Source: Hydrangea macrophylla
Taxonomy: Eukaryota; Streptophyta; Magnoliopsida; Cornales; Hydrangeaceae
Length of the DNA stretch: 64,000 nt
Direction of reading: 5' to 3'
Assembly (NCBI GenBank): GCA_033977485.1
Contig: CM066990.1
Location: forward strand, 12,266,501 to 12,330,500
Positions 24,195 through 34,088 of the stretch are shown here, in pieces. Made by a program: the position numbers and the translations under genes. Position 1 is the first letter of the stretch; each line of letters opens with the position of its first letter. The notes beneath the pieces were generated by a model. It was not told the origin of the DNA and ran no database searches. It saw only the letters and a program-made list of their open reading frames with translations.

Positions 24195-25226
24195 TTCACC
24201 TTCTAGATGTTGCTCGCTCCTTACTCTTTCAGGTTAATGCTCCTCGTACCTACTGGGCCGAAGCAGTCCTTACAGCTGCTTATCTCATTAATAGGCTTCC
24301 CACTCGTGTTCTTAATAAACAAACACCACTTCAAGTTCTTTCCCATCCTTTCCTCTCTGCTTCCATTCCACCTCGTGTCTTTGGTTGTGTTTGTTTTGTT
24401 CACAACCATTCACCTAACCATGGGAAGTTAGATCCTCGGTCTATTAAGTGTGTGTTTGTCGGATATTCTCCTACATTGAAGGGTTACAAGTGTTACCATC
24501 CTCCTTCTCGGACATGGTTTGTGTCAATGGATGTCACTTTTCACGAGTCTCAGTCCTACTTTGTTGATCCTCAGACATCTCTTCAGGGGGAGACACGGTG
24601 TGAAGAGATGCCTGTTACTTTTGTGTTACCTATGATGATTGAAGTGGAGCAGGAAAGGGTTGAAAGAGAGAGTGGGGACGTTGAGGATGTTGGAATAGAG
24701 ATAAATGAGGGGGAACCTGAAGGAGAGGGGGTTGAGAGAGAGAGAGAGAGATAAAGAGAGAGAGATAAAGAGAGAGAGAGTTAAGAGTCTATTCGAGGGG
24801 AACATGGAGTAAAAGGAAGACTAGAGAGGCTTCAGAGACTATTGCTCCTTCTCATCCACTGCCATTCTCTTCGAGTGATGATGATTCAAGTAATTCTTCT
24901 GATACATCCTCTATAGAAAGAAATGATTTAGATGTTCCTATTGCTGTCCGTAAGGGTGTTAGATCTTGTACTCAACACCCTATCTCTAATTTTGTGTCTT
25001 ATTCTCATTTATCTACCTCTTATAAATCATTCCTTTCAAAAATTTCCTCTGTCAGTGTTCCTAACCATGTCCAGGATGCTCTTGCTGATCTCAAGTGGAA
25101 ACATGCGATGAGTGACGAGATGAAGGCTCTTCACAGGACTGGTACTTGGGAACTAACAACGTTGCCTAAAGGGAAGAGGACTGTGAGGTGTAAATGGGTG
25201 TTTACAGTAAAACACCGGGTTGAGAG
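24195..25226 (+). pseudogene. Element D pol fragment 2: integrase end to RT start
   Basis: D resumes with NLHLLDVARSLLFQ, the AVLTAAYLINRLPTRVL block and FGCVCFVHNHSP of the integrase region. The acidic linker has grown into a GA microsatellite (24735-24780) containing TAA stops. The RT N-terminus (VPNHVQDALAD, GTWELTTLPKGK) follows and is cut at 25226 by element G with TSD GAGAG. Confidence 0.88.
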
Positions 25227-25394
25227 TGTTAGAGTTAGAGTAATTTTTATGTTTCTTGTTATTTTGTTATTTCAGTGTGGGTCATATTGTAATAACTTTT
25301 TCCTTTAACCTTGTTTATATATAAAAGGGGTAAGACAATTTGTCTAACCCTAAGCTTTACCACAAATAATGTGTTCTAACATGGTATCAAAGCC
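25227..25394 (+). repeat. Element G 5' LTR and PBS
   Basis: 155-bp LTR TGTTAGAGTTAGAG...TGTTCTAACA with a TATATATAAAAGGGG promoter-like box near 25315. The PBS TGGTATCAAAGCC is at 25382-25394. Confidence 0.95.
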
Positions 25395-25899
25395 AATCTG
25401 AACAGATCCACCACCATCCACCACCACCAATCTCCACCGCTGGACCACCCAACCCTGCGCCTTCAACCCTAGCCCACCCAGCCCTTGGCCGCAGCCTACC
25501 AAGGCCTCCCCTGCCTGCGCCGAAGCCTACCCAGGCTCCCTGCCTGCGCCGCAGCCTCCCAAGGCCCCTCCAGCCTGCGCCGCAGCCTCCTAAGGCCCCT
25601 CCTGCCTGCGCCGAACCCCTATGCTCCACTAACCCTTGCGCACACCACCATAACCCTACCCAAAGTCCAGCCGACAGTGTTCATGCCATAGTAGATCATC
25701 CCCGAGATCTACCCAACCTTTTTTAGCCTCTGAATCTTACTCACCACCATACAATCCACTGTATTGATTGAAGTTTCAGTTCCAGCAGTTTTTTAGGTCC
25801 CTATATGGACCATTAAATTGACCTAGTTGGTCTACAAACACCCAACTTCCCTCGTTTTCCTTCGTCTTGTTGTGGGTTTTCCATTTGTTATCTGGAACT
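25395..25899 (+). repeat. Element G leader with tandem CCTGCGCCGCAGCCT repeats
   Basis: Between PBS and gag the segment 25490-25625 repeats units such as CCTGCGCCGCAGCCTCCCAA about five times. The open frame on the opposite strand here (25387-25629) is a by-product of this repeat. The role of the leader is not known; it probably covers RNA packaging and translation start. Confidence 0.75.
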
Positions 25900-28800
25900 A
25901 TGTCTGACTTTGAGAAGCCAGTGGCTACAGGTTCCACCACAGTTCAGACTGTGGTTTCCCCCTTGGATCCCAATCTAAAAATTACTACCGTCCCATTCAA
26001 TGGCCAAAATTACTTGAAGTGGTCACAGGCGGTAGAACTTTATTTGAAGGCACGCGGGAAGATGGGTCATCTTGATGGGCGTATTGTGGCCCCTCCCACT
26101 ACAGATCCGGGTTATGACAAGTGGGAGATTGAGAACTCTATTATTATGTCTTGGCTCATCAATTCCATGGTCCCTGAGATTGGTGAGAGTTTTTATCGGA
26201 TGAAGACAGCTAGGGCTATTTGGGACACTGTTGCTTCCACTTTTTCTCGGAGGGGGAATTATGCTCAGGAGTTTGAGCTTATCCGCTCTATCGACCGTTC
26301 AGAGCAGGGTGAACTGACAGTCACCCAATACTATACCTTCCTTACTACTAGTTGGGACAGAGTAGATCATCTACAATCCTTTCAGCCCGTTTGTGCCACC
26401 GATGCAGAGGAGTACCGGAAGCTACTTGAGAAACAACGGGTCTTCAAGTTTCTTCAAGGGCTTCATCCCGATTATGATGCTGTTCGTAGTCGGGTTCTTG
26501 GGATGGATGTTCTCCCTCCCCTTCAGGAGGCCTTTGCTTATGTTCAGAACGAGGAGAGTCGACGTTCTGTTATGCTTCCGCCTGCATCCACTGAGCGTTC
26601 AGCTCTACTTTCTGTTCCACCTAGAGAGGGGATCCAGCCGAGTACTCCCTCTGACCGGCCTGTTGTGATTTGTGATTATTGTAATCGGCCTCATCATACT
26701 CGAGCCAATTGTTGGAGTCTCCATGGACGCCCCCCCGGTGGACGTGGGGGTCGTGGAGGCGGTCGTGGTGGAGGCCGTGGGGGTCGAGGAGGCAGGGGAA
26801 GTGGTTCTCGTGCCCATCATACTACTACTGATATTGAGACCCCAGCTAGTGTTGAGACTGCTCCAACTACTAATATGAACCCTTTATCTCCTGCTGAGCT
26901 TGACACTATAAGGAACTTGATGTCCAGGTGTTCTTCATCATCAGCTGCTAGTACCTCATCTTCTTTTGCACAATCAGGTAATATTGTCGCACCCGCAAGA
27001 GCTTTCCTCTCTCTTTCCTCATCTCATTGGATTATAGATTCAGGTGCTTCTGATCATATGTCTCGTTCCTCTGACCTTTTTTGTGATTATAAGCCCAGTT
27101 CAGGTCAGGACAAAGTTAGAATTGCTGATGGTACCTTTTCCTCTGTCTCGGGGAAAGGTCTTATTCGTGTCACTCCTTCTCTCTCCCTGAACTCAGTTTT
27201 ACATATTCCTAGTTTCTCTCATAATCTTTTATCCTTGAGTCGTATTACTCAAGATTTAAATTGTTTTGTAACCTTCTTTCCCTCTCATTGTGTCTTTCAG
27301 GATCTAATCACGAAGAGGGTGATTGGCAGTGGTAGAGAGATGCAGGGGCTGTATATTCTGGATGAGGGAGAGCAGAATCTAGATGAGGAGGAAAATGTTG
27401 CTAATAAGGAGAAGGTTGCTAATAATTCTGTCGGTTTGAAGAATAAAGCTGAAGATTTGGTCCTTTGGCATAGGAGATTAGGACATCCATCATTGTCTCT
27501 ACTTAAACATATGTTTCCTTCTTTAGTTACGAATAATAATATTTCAAATTTCAAGTTTTCCTGTGATGCATGTGAACTTGGTAAACATTTTCGGGCATCT
27601 TATGCTCCCAGCAATAATAAAAGTTCTGTCCCTTTTGCTTTAATACATTCTGATGTTTGGGGTCCTTCCCGTACTGTGTCCTTAAAGGGTCATAGATGGT
27701 TTGTATCTTTTATAGATGATTGTTCTCGTACTACATGGTTGTATATGATGAAGGAAAAACGGGAAGTTTTTTCTATATTTCAAAGTTTCCATAAAATGGT
27801 GTGTACCCAGTTTGGGGCAGTTGTGAAAGTCTTAAGGTCTGACAATGGGGGTGAGTACATTGATTCAGGTTTAGGTCAATATTTCAGCTCTCATGGTATT
27901 ATTCACCAGACTTCTTGCACTGACACCCCACAACAAAATGGTGTAGCCGAGCGTAAGAATCGTCACCTTTTAGATGTAGCTCGGTCCTTGCTTTTCCAGG
28001 CTCAAGCCTCTCGTTCTTATTGGGGAGAGGCAGTGTTAACCGCAGCTTACCTTATCAATCGCCTACCTACCCGTGTGTTGGATCAGAAAACACCTCTTCA
28101 GGTTCTTTCTCACTCTTCTTTTTCTTCCTCTATACCTCCTCGTGTATTTGGTTGTGTTTGCTTTGTTCACAATCACAGTCCAACCCGTGGGAAATTAGAC
28201 CCTCGTGCTATTAAGTGTGTGTTTGTCGGTTATTCCCCCACTCAAAAAGGTTACAAGTGCTATCATCCTCCGTCTAGGAAATGGTTTGTAACTATGGATG
28301 TCACATTTAATGAGTCCCAGTCCTACTTCATTGCCCCTCAGGTATCTCTTCAGGGGGAGCAGAGGTGTGAAGAGATACCAGTTCTACCTATGGTGATGGA
28401 GATAGAAACAGAAAAGGAACCTATGGTTGAGGTGGAGATAGAAAAGGAACCTGAAAGAGAGGGGAGTGAGATGAGGGTGTCTGAAAGAGAGGGGAGTGAG
28501 ATGAGGGTATATTCCAGGGGGACATGGAGTAAAAGAAAGACTAGAGAGACTCCAGAAGTTACTGTTACTGCTCCTGTTTCTCCACTGCCATTGCCATTCT
28601 CTCTTAGTGATGAAGATTCAGGTAATTCCTCTGATACACCACCCTCTCTTCACATAGATGATTTAGATGTTCCTATTGCTGTTCGAAAGGGTGTTAGATC
28701 CTGCACTCAACATCCTATATCTAACTTTGTATCTTATTCTCATCTATCTCCTTCATATAAAGCCTTTCTTTCAAAAATTTCCTCTGTTAGTGTTCCTAAC

Positions 28801-30333
28801 CATGTTCAGGAAGCTCTTGCTGATCCCAAGTGGAAACATGCCATGATTGAAGAGATGAATGCTCTTCGAAAGACTGGTACTTGGGAGTTGACCATATTGC
28901 TTACAGGAAAGAGGACTGTGGGGTGCAAGTGGGTGTATACTGTGAAGCACAGGGCTGATGGTTCTATTGAGAGATATAAAGCTCGGTTAGTAGCAAAAGG
29001 GTTCACTCAGACCTATGGGGTGGACTATGAGGAGACCTTTGCGCCAGTCGCAAAGATGAATTCCATTAGAGTTCTCCTTTCTCTGGCAGCTAATCAGAAT
29101 TGGCCTCTTCACCAGTTTGATGTGAAGAATGCTTTCTTGCACGGTGACCTAGAAGAAGAAGTTTACATGGACATCCCTCCAGGGTTTGAGGACTCCAAGT
29201 CAGATGGAAAGGTGTGTAGACTTAGAAAGTCTCTGTATGGTCTCAAACAGTCACCAAGGGCCTGGTTTGAGAGATTCACGCAGGCTATGATTCGGTTTGG
29301 GTTTAAACAAAGTCATGCAGATCATACATTGTTCATCAAACATTCCTCACCGGGTAAAACTACTGCTCTTATTGTGTATGTTGATGATATTGTTCTGACA
29401 GGCGATGATCTGGAGGAAATGGATCAACTGAAGAAGCAATTAGCCACTGAATTCGAGATAAAAGACTTGGGGGTCCTTAAGTTTTTCCTTGGAATCGAAG
29501 TTGCTCGATCCAAGCATGGGATCTTTATTTCCCAGAGAAAGTATGTTCTAGATCTGTTAAAAGAGACAGGGATGCTGGGCAGTAAAGCGTGTGATACGCC
29601 TATGGAGCAGAATCAGAAACTTGGTGAGGACAGTAGTGGGGAATTAGTTGACAGGGGGAGTTATCAGAGACTTGTTGGAAAGCTCATATATCTCTCCCAT
29701 ACTCGCCCAGATATTGCTTTTTCTGTTAGTGTCGTCAGTCAGTTTATGCACTCTCCACGACAGTCACATCAAGAAGCCGTCTTTCGGATCCTTCGATATT
29801 TGAAGTCTGCTCCAGGGAAAGGTTTGTTCTTTGCAAAGCATGACCACCTAAGGGTGGAAGGGTACACTGATGCAGATTGGGCTGGCTCTATTACTGATAG
29901 GAGGTCTACCTCAGGGTACTGCACATTTGTGGGAGGTAATCTCGTTACCTGGAGAAGTAAGAAGCAGAATGTTGTGGCCAGGTCAAGTGCAGAAGCTGAA
30001 TTCAGGGCTATGGCCCAAGGCATTTGTGAGTTATTGTGGATTAAGTCATTACTAAGGGATCTGAATGTTGATCAGACAGAGTCTATGAAGCTTTTTTGTG
30101 ACAACAAAGCGGCCATTAGTATAGCTCATAACCCTGTCCAACATGACAGAACAAAGCATGTGGAGATAGATCGACATTTCATTAAAGAGAAGATTTGTAA
30201 TGGTACTATCTGTGTTCCCTTCGTGAAGACTGGCGATCAAGTTGCGGATGTTCTTACCAAAGCTATTGGGAGTCGTCCTTTCTACACTATCTTAGACAAG
30301 CTGGGAATGAGAGATATTTTCGTACCAGCTTGA
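25900..30333 (+). CDS. Element G gag-pol polyprotein, complete, 1477 residues
   Basis: Start chosen at ATG 25900 (MSDFEKPVATG), matching the Gag start of D; an in-frame TTG 33 bases upstream is not used. Order of domains: UBN2-type Gag with NGQNYLKWSQAVELYLKA; RG-rich tail; zinc knuckle CDYCNRPHHTRANC at 258-271; aspartic protease DSGAS at 380-384; GAG-pre-integrase LWHRRLGHPS from 522; rve integrase with D585, D648 and E684 (DD35E spacing); acidic linker; reverse transcriptase with YVDD at 1160-1163; RNase H from about 1320 with TDADWAG, SSAEAEFRAMA and CDNKAA. The stop TGA at 30331 overlaps the polypurine tract. All catalytic residues are present. The product would form a virus-like particle and copy and integrate the element. 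Separate Gag and Pol levels would need processing or splicing, since there is one frame. Confidence 0.96.
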   Translation: MSDFEKPVATGSTTVQTVVSPLDPNLKITTVPFNGQNYLKWSQAVELYLKARGKMGHLDGRIVAPPTTDPGYDKWEIENSIIMSWLINSMVPEIGESFYRMKTARAIWDTVASTFSRRGNYAQEFELIRSIDRSEQGELTVTQYYTFLTTSWDRVDHLQSFQPVCATDAEEYRKLLEKQRVFKFLQGLHPDYDAVRSRVLGMDVLPPLQEAFAYVQNEESRRSVMLPPASTERSALLSVPPREGIQPSTPSDRPVVICDYCNRPHHTRANCWSLHGRPPGGRGGRGGGRGGGRGGRGGRGSGSRAHHTTTDIETPASVETAPTTNMNPLSPAELDTIRNLMSRCSSSSAASTSSSFAQSGNIVAPARAFLSLSSSHWIIDSGASDHMSRSSDLFCDYKPSSGQDKVRIADGTFSSVSGKGLIRVTPSLSLNSVLHIPSFSHNLLSLSRITQDLNCFVTFFPSHCVFQDLITKRVIGSGREMQGLYILDEGEQNLDEEENVANKEKVANNSVGLKNKAEDLVLWHRRLGHPSLSLLKHMFPSLVTNNNISNFKFSCDACELGKHFRASYAPSNNKSSVPFALIHSDVWGPSRTVSLKGHRWFVSFIDDCSRTTWLYMMKEKREVFSIFQSFHKMVCTQFGAVVKVLRSDNGGEYIDSGLGQYFSSHGIIHQTSCTDTPQQNGVAERKNRHLLDVARSLLFQAQASRSYWGEAVLTAAYLINRLPTRVLDQKTPLQVLSHSSFSSSIPPRVFGCVCFVHNHSPTRGKLDPRAIKCVFVGYSPTQKGYKCYHPPSRKWFVTMDVTFNESQSYFIAPQVSLQGEQRCEEIPVLPMVMEIETEKEPMVEVEIEKEPEREGSEMRVSEREGSEMRVYSRGTWSKRKTRETPEVTVTAPVSPLPLPFSLSDEDSGNSSDTPPSLHIDDLDVPIAVRKGVRSCTQHPISNFVSYSHLSPSYKAFLSKISSVSVPNHVQEALADPKWKHAMIEEMNALRKTGTWELTILLTGKRTVGCKWVYTVKHRADGSIERYKARLVAKGFTQTYGVDYEETFAPVAKMNSIRVLLSLAANQNWPLHQFDVKNAFLHGDLEEEVYMDIPPGFEDSKSDGKVCRLRKSLYGLKQSPRAWFERFTQAMIRFGFKQSHADHTLFIKHSSPGKTTALIVYVDDIVLTGDDLEEMDQLKKQLATEFEIKDLGVLKFFLGIEVARSKHGIFISQRKYVLDLLKETGMLGSKACDTPMEQNQKLGEDSSGELVDRGSYQRLVGKLIYLSHTRPDIAFSVSVVSQFMHSPRQSHQEAVFRILRYLKSAPGKGLFFAKHDHLRVEGYTDADWAGSITDRRSTSGYCTFVGGNLVTWRSKKQNVVARSSAEAEFRAMAQGICELLWIKSLLRDLNVDQTESMKLFCDNKAAISIAHNPVQHDRTKHVEIDRHFIKEKICNGTICVPFVKTGDQVADVLTKAIGSRPFYTILDKLGMRDIFVPA

Positions 30334-30340
30334 GGGGGAG

Positions 30341-30495
30341 TGTTAGAGTTAGAGTAATTTTTATGTTTCTTGTTATTTTGTTATTTCAGTGTGGGTCATA
30401 TTGTAATAACTTTTTCCTTTAACCTTGTTTATATATAAAAGGGGTAAGACAATTTGTCTAACCCTAAGCTTTACCACAAATAATGTGTTCTAACA
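30341..30495 (+). repeat. Element G 3' LTR
   Basis: 155-bp copy of 25227-25381 with no difference seen. TSD GAGAG follows. Confidence 0.95.
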
Positions 30496-30500
30496 GAGAG

Positions 30501-31875
30501 TTCCATTGAGAGATATAAAGCTCGGTTGGTAGCAAAGGGGTATACACAGACTTATGGCGTGGATTACGAAGAAACCTTTGCTCCAGTGGCAAAAATGAAC
30601 ACAGTAAGGATTCTTCTTTCCCTCGCAGCGAATCTAGATTGGCCTCTTCACCAGTTTGATGTGAAGAATGCGTTCTTACATGGTGATTTGGAAGAGGAAG
30701 TTTACATGGATGTTCCTCCTGGTTTTGAAGACTCCATGACAGAGGGTAAGGTGTGTAGATTGAGAAAATCGTTATATGGTCTTAAACAGTCTCCGAGAGC
30801 TTGGTTTGAGAGATTCACACAAGCTATGCTTCGGTTTGGTTTTAGACAGAGTCATGCAGATCATACGTTATTCATCAAACATTCTACAGAGCGTAAGACC
30901 ACAGCACTTATTGTTTATGTTGATAATATTGTGCTCACAGGGGATGACTTAGAGGAGATGGAGAAATTGAAAAAACAACTAGCTACAGTGTTTGAGATAA
31001 AAGACTTGATTGGAGCCTTGAAGTTCTTTCTGGGAATTGAACTTGCAAGGTCCAAGCAGGGGATTTTTATTTCCGAAAGGAAGTATGTGTTGGACCTATT
31101 GAAGGAAATAGGGATGCTTGGTAGCAAAGCTTGTGATACGCCTATGGAGCAGAATAAAAAACTTAGTGAAGACGGTAACGGAGAATTGGTTGATAGGGGG
31201 AGCTATCTGAGACTCGTCGGTAAGCTTATTTACTTGTCTCATACTCGCCCTGATATCGCTTTTGTAGTTGGTGGTGTTAGTCAATTTATGCATTCTCCTC
31301 GGGTGTCACACCAAGATGCTGTTTATAGGATTCTTCGTTATTTGAAGTCGTCTCCCGGAAAGGGCTTATTCTTTGCTAGGCATAATCACATGAGAGTGGA
31401 GGCTTATACAGATGCTGATTGGGCTGGTTCTGTCACGGATAGGAGGTCCACCTCCGGGTACTGCATATTTATATGAGGGAACTTGGTTACCTGGAGAAGT
31501 AAGAAGCAGAATGTTATGACAAGATCTATCGCAGAAGCTGAGTTTAGGGCAATGGCCCAAGGTATTTGTGAGCTTCTTTGGTTCAAGTCTTTACGGAAGG
31601 ATTTGAGAGTTGAATAGGTAGATTCCATGAGACTATACTGTGATTATAAAGCGGCTATCAGTATAGCGCATAATCTTATCCAACATGATAGAATCAAGCA
31701 TGTGGAGATCGATCGACATTTCATTAAGGAAAAGCTAAGTAGGGGAGTTATCTGTATTCCTTTTATGAAGAGTAGTGATCAAGTTGCGGATGTCCTCACC
31801 AAAGGGATAGGAAGTCAACCTTTCCACACTGCTCTAGGCAAGCTGGGAATGAGAGATATATTTGTACAAGCTTGA
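30501..31875 (+). pseudogene. Element D pol fragment 3: reverse transcriptase and RNase H
   Basis: D resumes with SIERYKARLVAKGYTQTYGVDYEETFAPVAK. The RT active site reads YVDN (TATGTTGATAAT near 30918) instead of YVDD, a loss of a catalytic aspartate. RNase H TDADWAGSVTDRRSTS follows. A TGA at 31474-31476 replaces a glycine codon and a TAG lies at 31615. The C-terminus HVEIDRHFIKEKL and QVADVLTKGIG end at TGA 31873, overlapping the PPT. Confidence 0.9.
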
Positions 31876-32038
31876 GGGGGAGTGTTGAGAATATATTTTG
31901 TATTTACTCTTATTTCTCTTAGGGTATTAATTGTTAGTGAGTGGGTCTATTTGTAATATTTTATTTCTTCTTATTGTTAATATATAAGGGGTCAGATAAT
32001 TTGTCTAACCCTAAGCTTCCAAGTTATTTGTTTCATCA
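31871..32038 (+). repeat. Element D polypurine tract and 3' LTR
   Basis: CTTGAGGGGGAG at 31871-31882, then the 156-bp LTR. It differs from the 5' LTR by a few substitutions and small indels in a CTT-rich tract. Confidence 0.92.
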
Positions 32039-32040
32039 AC

Positions 32041-32262
32041 TGTTAGCGGATAAATATGTCAATTAGTATTTAGGGCTTACGTAATGGGCAATGTCATCTT
32101 TATGTTAGGGTTGAGGTATCAATGATGTAAGCCCTTGGGGCATTTAAGTATTTTCGATTCCCGGTATTTGCCTATATAAAAGGCTCTCATGTAACCCTAG
32201 ATGGTATTCTGAATATATCAATACAATTTCTCTATTTTAGTTTCTAACATGGTATCAGAGCA
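32041..32262 (+). repeat. Element F 5' LTR and PBS
   Basis: 209-bp LTR (TGTTAGCGGATAAATATG to TTTCTAACA, 32041-32249) with a TATATAAAAGGC box near 32173. PBS TGGTATCAGAGCAG is at 32250. Its first three bases are also the last three of D's TSD. Confidence 0.9.
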
Positions 32263-33694
32263 GTAGGTCTTGGTGACTTTCAATCTTCCGCTTCACCGAT
32301 GGGCGCTCCGCCGGACTCCTAGAAATTACCTTATTTTTCATCTTCCAACCCGTTGTCGAGAGTCCAAAATATTGCCATAAATAGGTTTTTCAGCCGTCAC
32401 TATTCATCAATTATTGTTCATCGATTACTATTCACAAAGATACTGTTCATCAAAACACTATTCATCAAAATATTGTTCATCGAAGTTACTGTTTGCGCAT
32501 CACTGTTCATCGATTAAGATTTGGTGGTTTTCTTTTCCGTTTGTGCGAGACCTAGATTGTCGGCCATGGTTATTTGGTTTGTTTGGCAGCCACTTCTTTG
32601 GAGATCTAAATTGGTTTGGTGACTTAAGGTTTTGTTTGGCCATAAAGTTCTACACGAATAGAGCTTAAGGATCTATTCGGTGTGTTTTTGGTCAAAGGCT
32701 ATTTGGTTGATGCTTTGAAGGAGAAAGAAGAGAAGAGAAGAAAAAGTCCATGCGGATGCTGCCTCTTAGTCCCCCACACACAATCATTTTTAATATTTTC
32801 AGTTTTGCCCCTAGATTTTTCAAAAATTATCTTTTAGCCCCCATATTTTTTGACATTTGCAAATCAGCCCCCAATGTTTTTTTAAATTTACAACACAGTC
32901 CCAAATGTTTTGAAATTTACAAAATCACCCCAAATTTTTCAAAATCATAGAAATTTTCTATCATTTTTTGTGCCGTCTTTGAACACTTCTTCTGCACTTC
33001 CTTTTATTCGGGTGATACTATTTGATGATATAAGATCATGTTTGGTCCTTGTTTGGTGGTGACTGGTTGATTTGGGCTACTGTTGGTTCGTTTTTTTTTG
33101 GATTTCAACTCGATAGTCTCGGATGGAGTTTTACAACCTTTGTTTTTACTGTTCTTGGGCAGAAATTTGGTGATTTTTGTTGTGGGTTTTAGTCCCACAC
33201 TTTGTTTTGTTGTTGGTAGTTTTCACCTTGGCTAATATTGTGGACATTGTTGATCCACAATTTCTCGATGGTGGTGGTGGTGGTGGATGTGTTTCCCCTA
33301 TATTATGGACATTGTTGTTCCATAATTTTTCGTTGTTGTTGTTGGTGTGGATGTTATTACCACCTTGCCCAATCTTGGGGATTTAATATCCCACTGGTTG
33401 TTGTCATCACCATTTTCAGTCACTTGTTACAGTCTTGTTTCGGTTTTCATTAATCATTCCAAACTTCGGTTGTAATTTTCATGAATACCTTCAGTTTGAG
33501 AGGGAATGTTGGAGCATTTATTATTTATTGTTGGGAGCATTTGTTGTTGGGCATTTATTGTAAGGGGGAGTGTTATCCGTTGAAGTGAAGTATTGCAAAG
33601 ATCTTGGAAAAGCTGGGAGCATTTACTCACGCTCAAATGCAAGTGTGCAAGTTGGACACTTAAACAAGTTTCTGTGTGCCAACTTGAGGGGGAG
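32250..33694 (+). other. Element F non-coding interior with ACTGTTCAT repeats and three PPT-like motifs
   Basis: There is no gag or pol. A leader (GGTGACTTTCAATCTTCCG, GCTCCGCCGGACT) resembles that of H. At 32395-32515 there are eight or so CTGTTCATC/CTATTCATC repeats. At 32780-32950 a diverged array of about 30-bp units (AATTTACAAATCAGCCCCCAA type) resembles one in H. PPT-like motifs are at 33494-33507, 33561-33570 and 33682-33694; the first two are followed by TGTT like LTR starts. Open frames here, such as 32414-32668, look incidental. Confidence 0.75.
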
Positions 33695-33913
33695 TGTTAG
33701 AGGATAAATATGTCAATTAGTATTTAGGGCTTAAGTAATGGGTGATGTCATCTTTACGTTAAGGCTGAGGTATCAATGATGTAACCCTTGGGGCATTTTA
33801 GTATTTTCTCCATTCCTGGTATTTGCCTATATAAAAGGCTCTCATGTAACCCTAGTTGGTATTCTGAATATATCAATATATCAATACAATTTTCTCTATT
33901 TTAGTTTCTTACA
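33695..33913 (+). repeat. Element F 3' LTR
   Basis: 219-bp copy of the 5' LTR with a small duplication (ATATCAATATATCAATAC), followed by the TSD GATAC at 33914-33918. Confidence 0.9.
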
Positions 33914-34088
33914 GATACCATCTGTTAGTATATTTTCATGTCACCTCAAGGGCATTCCTGTACAAGTTAAGTCATATAATGCGGAGATTATGTTATACAT
34001 GAGTACTAAAGAAGAGGAAAGAGAAGAGACTATAAATTAGGGCATCGTAATGTGTGTTGTACCCTCCACTATCTGCATGCATATAATT

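Larger units (their letters stand above)
25227..30495 (+). mobile_element. Element G: intact, very young Ty1/copia retrotransposon
   Basis: 5269 bp with LTRs at 25227-25381 and 30341-30495, both 155 bp and identical as far as I can read. They are flanked by the exact TSD GAGAG (25222-25226, 30496-30500). The PBS TGGTATCAAAGCC is at 25382 and the PPT GAGGGGGAG at 30332-30340. The single gag-pol frame has no stop. By LTR identity it is the latest insertion in the nest, and it is the only element here that looks capable of transposition. Confidence 0.97.
16817..32038 (+). mobile_element. Element D: Ty1/copia retrotransposon, decayed, split by E and G
   Basis: LTRs lie at 16817-16974 (158 bp) and 31883-32038 (156 bp), with an exact TSD ACTGT at 16812-16816 and 32039-32043. 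PBS TGGTATCAAAGCC follows the 5' LTR and the PPT CTTGAGGGGGAG precedes the 3' LTR. Its coding region is in three parts: 17405-19409, 24195-25226 and 30501-31875. Many stops and frameshifts make it inactive. Its Pol is close to those of B, E and G, so relatives have inserted into a relative. Confidence 0.94.
16814..33913 (+). mobile_element. Element F: non-coding LTR element (1.9 kb), split by element D
   Basis: F's own sequence is TGT at 16814-16816 plus 32041-33913. Its LTRs are 32041-32249 (209 bp) and 33695-33913 (219 bp), roughly 6-7% divergent. Its TSD GATAC lies at 16809-16813, left of D, and at 33914-33918. The left copy lying beyond D shows that D landed between base 3 and base 4 of F. 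PBS (TGGTATCAGAGC) and PPT (AACTTGAGGGGGAG) are present; gag and pol are absent. F is the oldest element of this nest and is non-autonomous. Confidence 0.9.

Noticed and set aside
25387..25629. Gly/Arg-rich protein on the - strand
   Set aside because: It is the opposite strand of the tandem leader repeat of element G.
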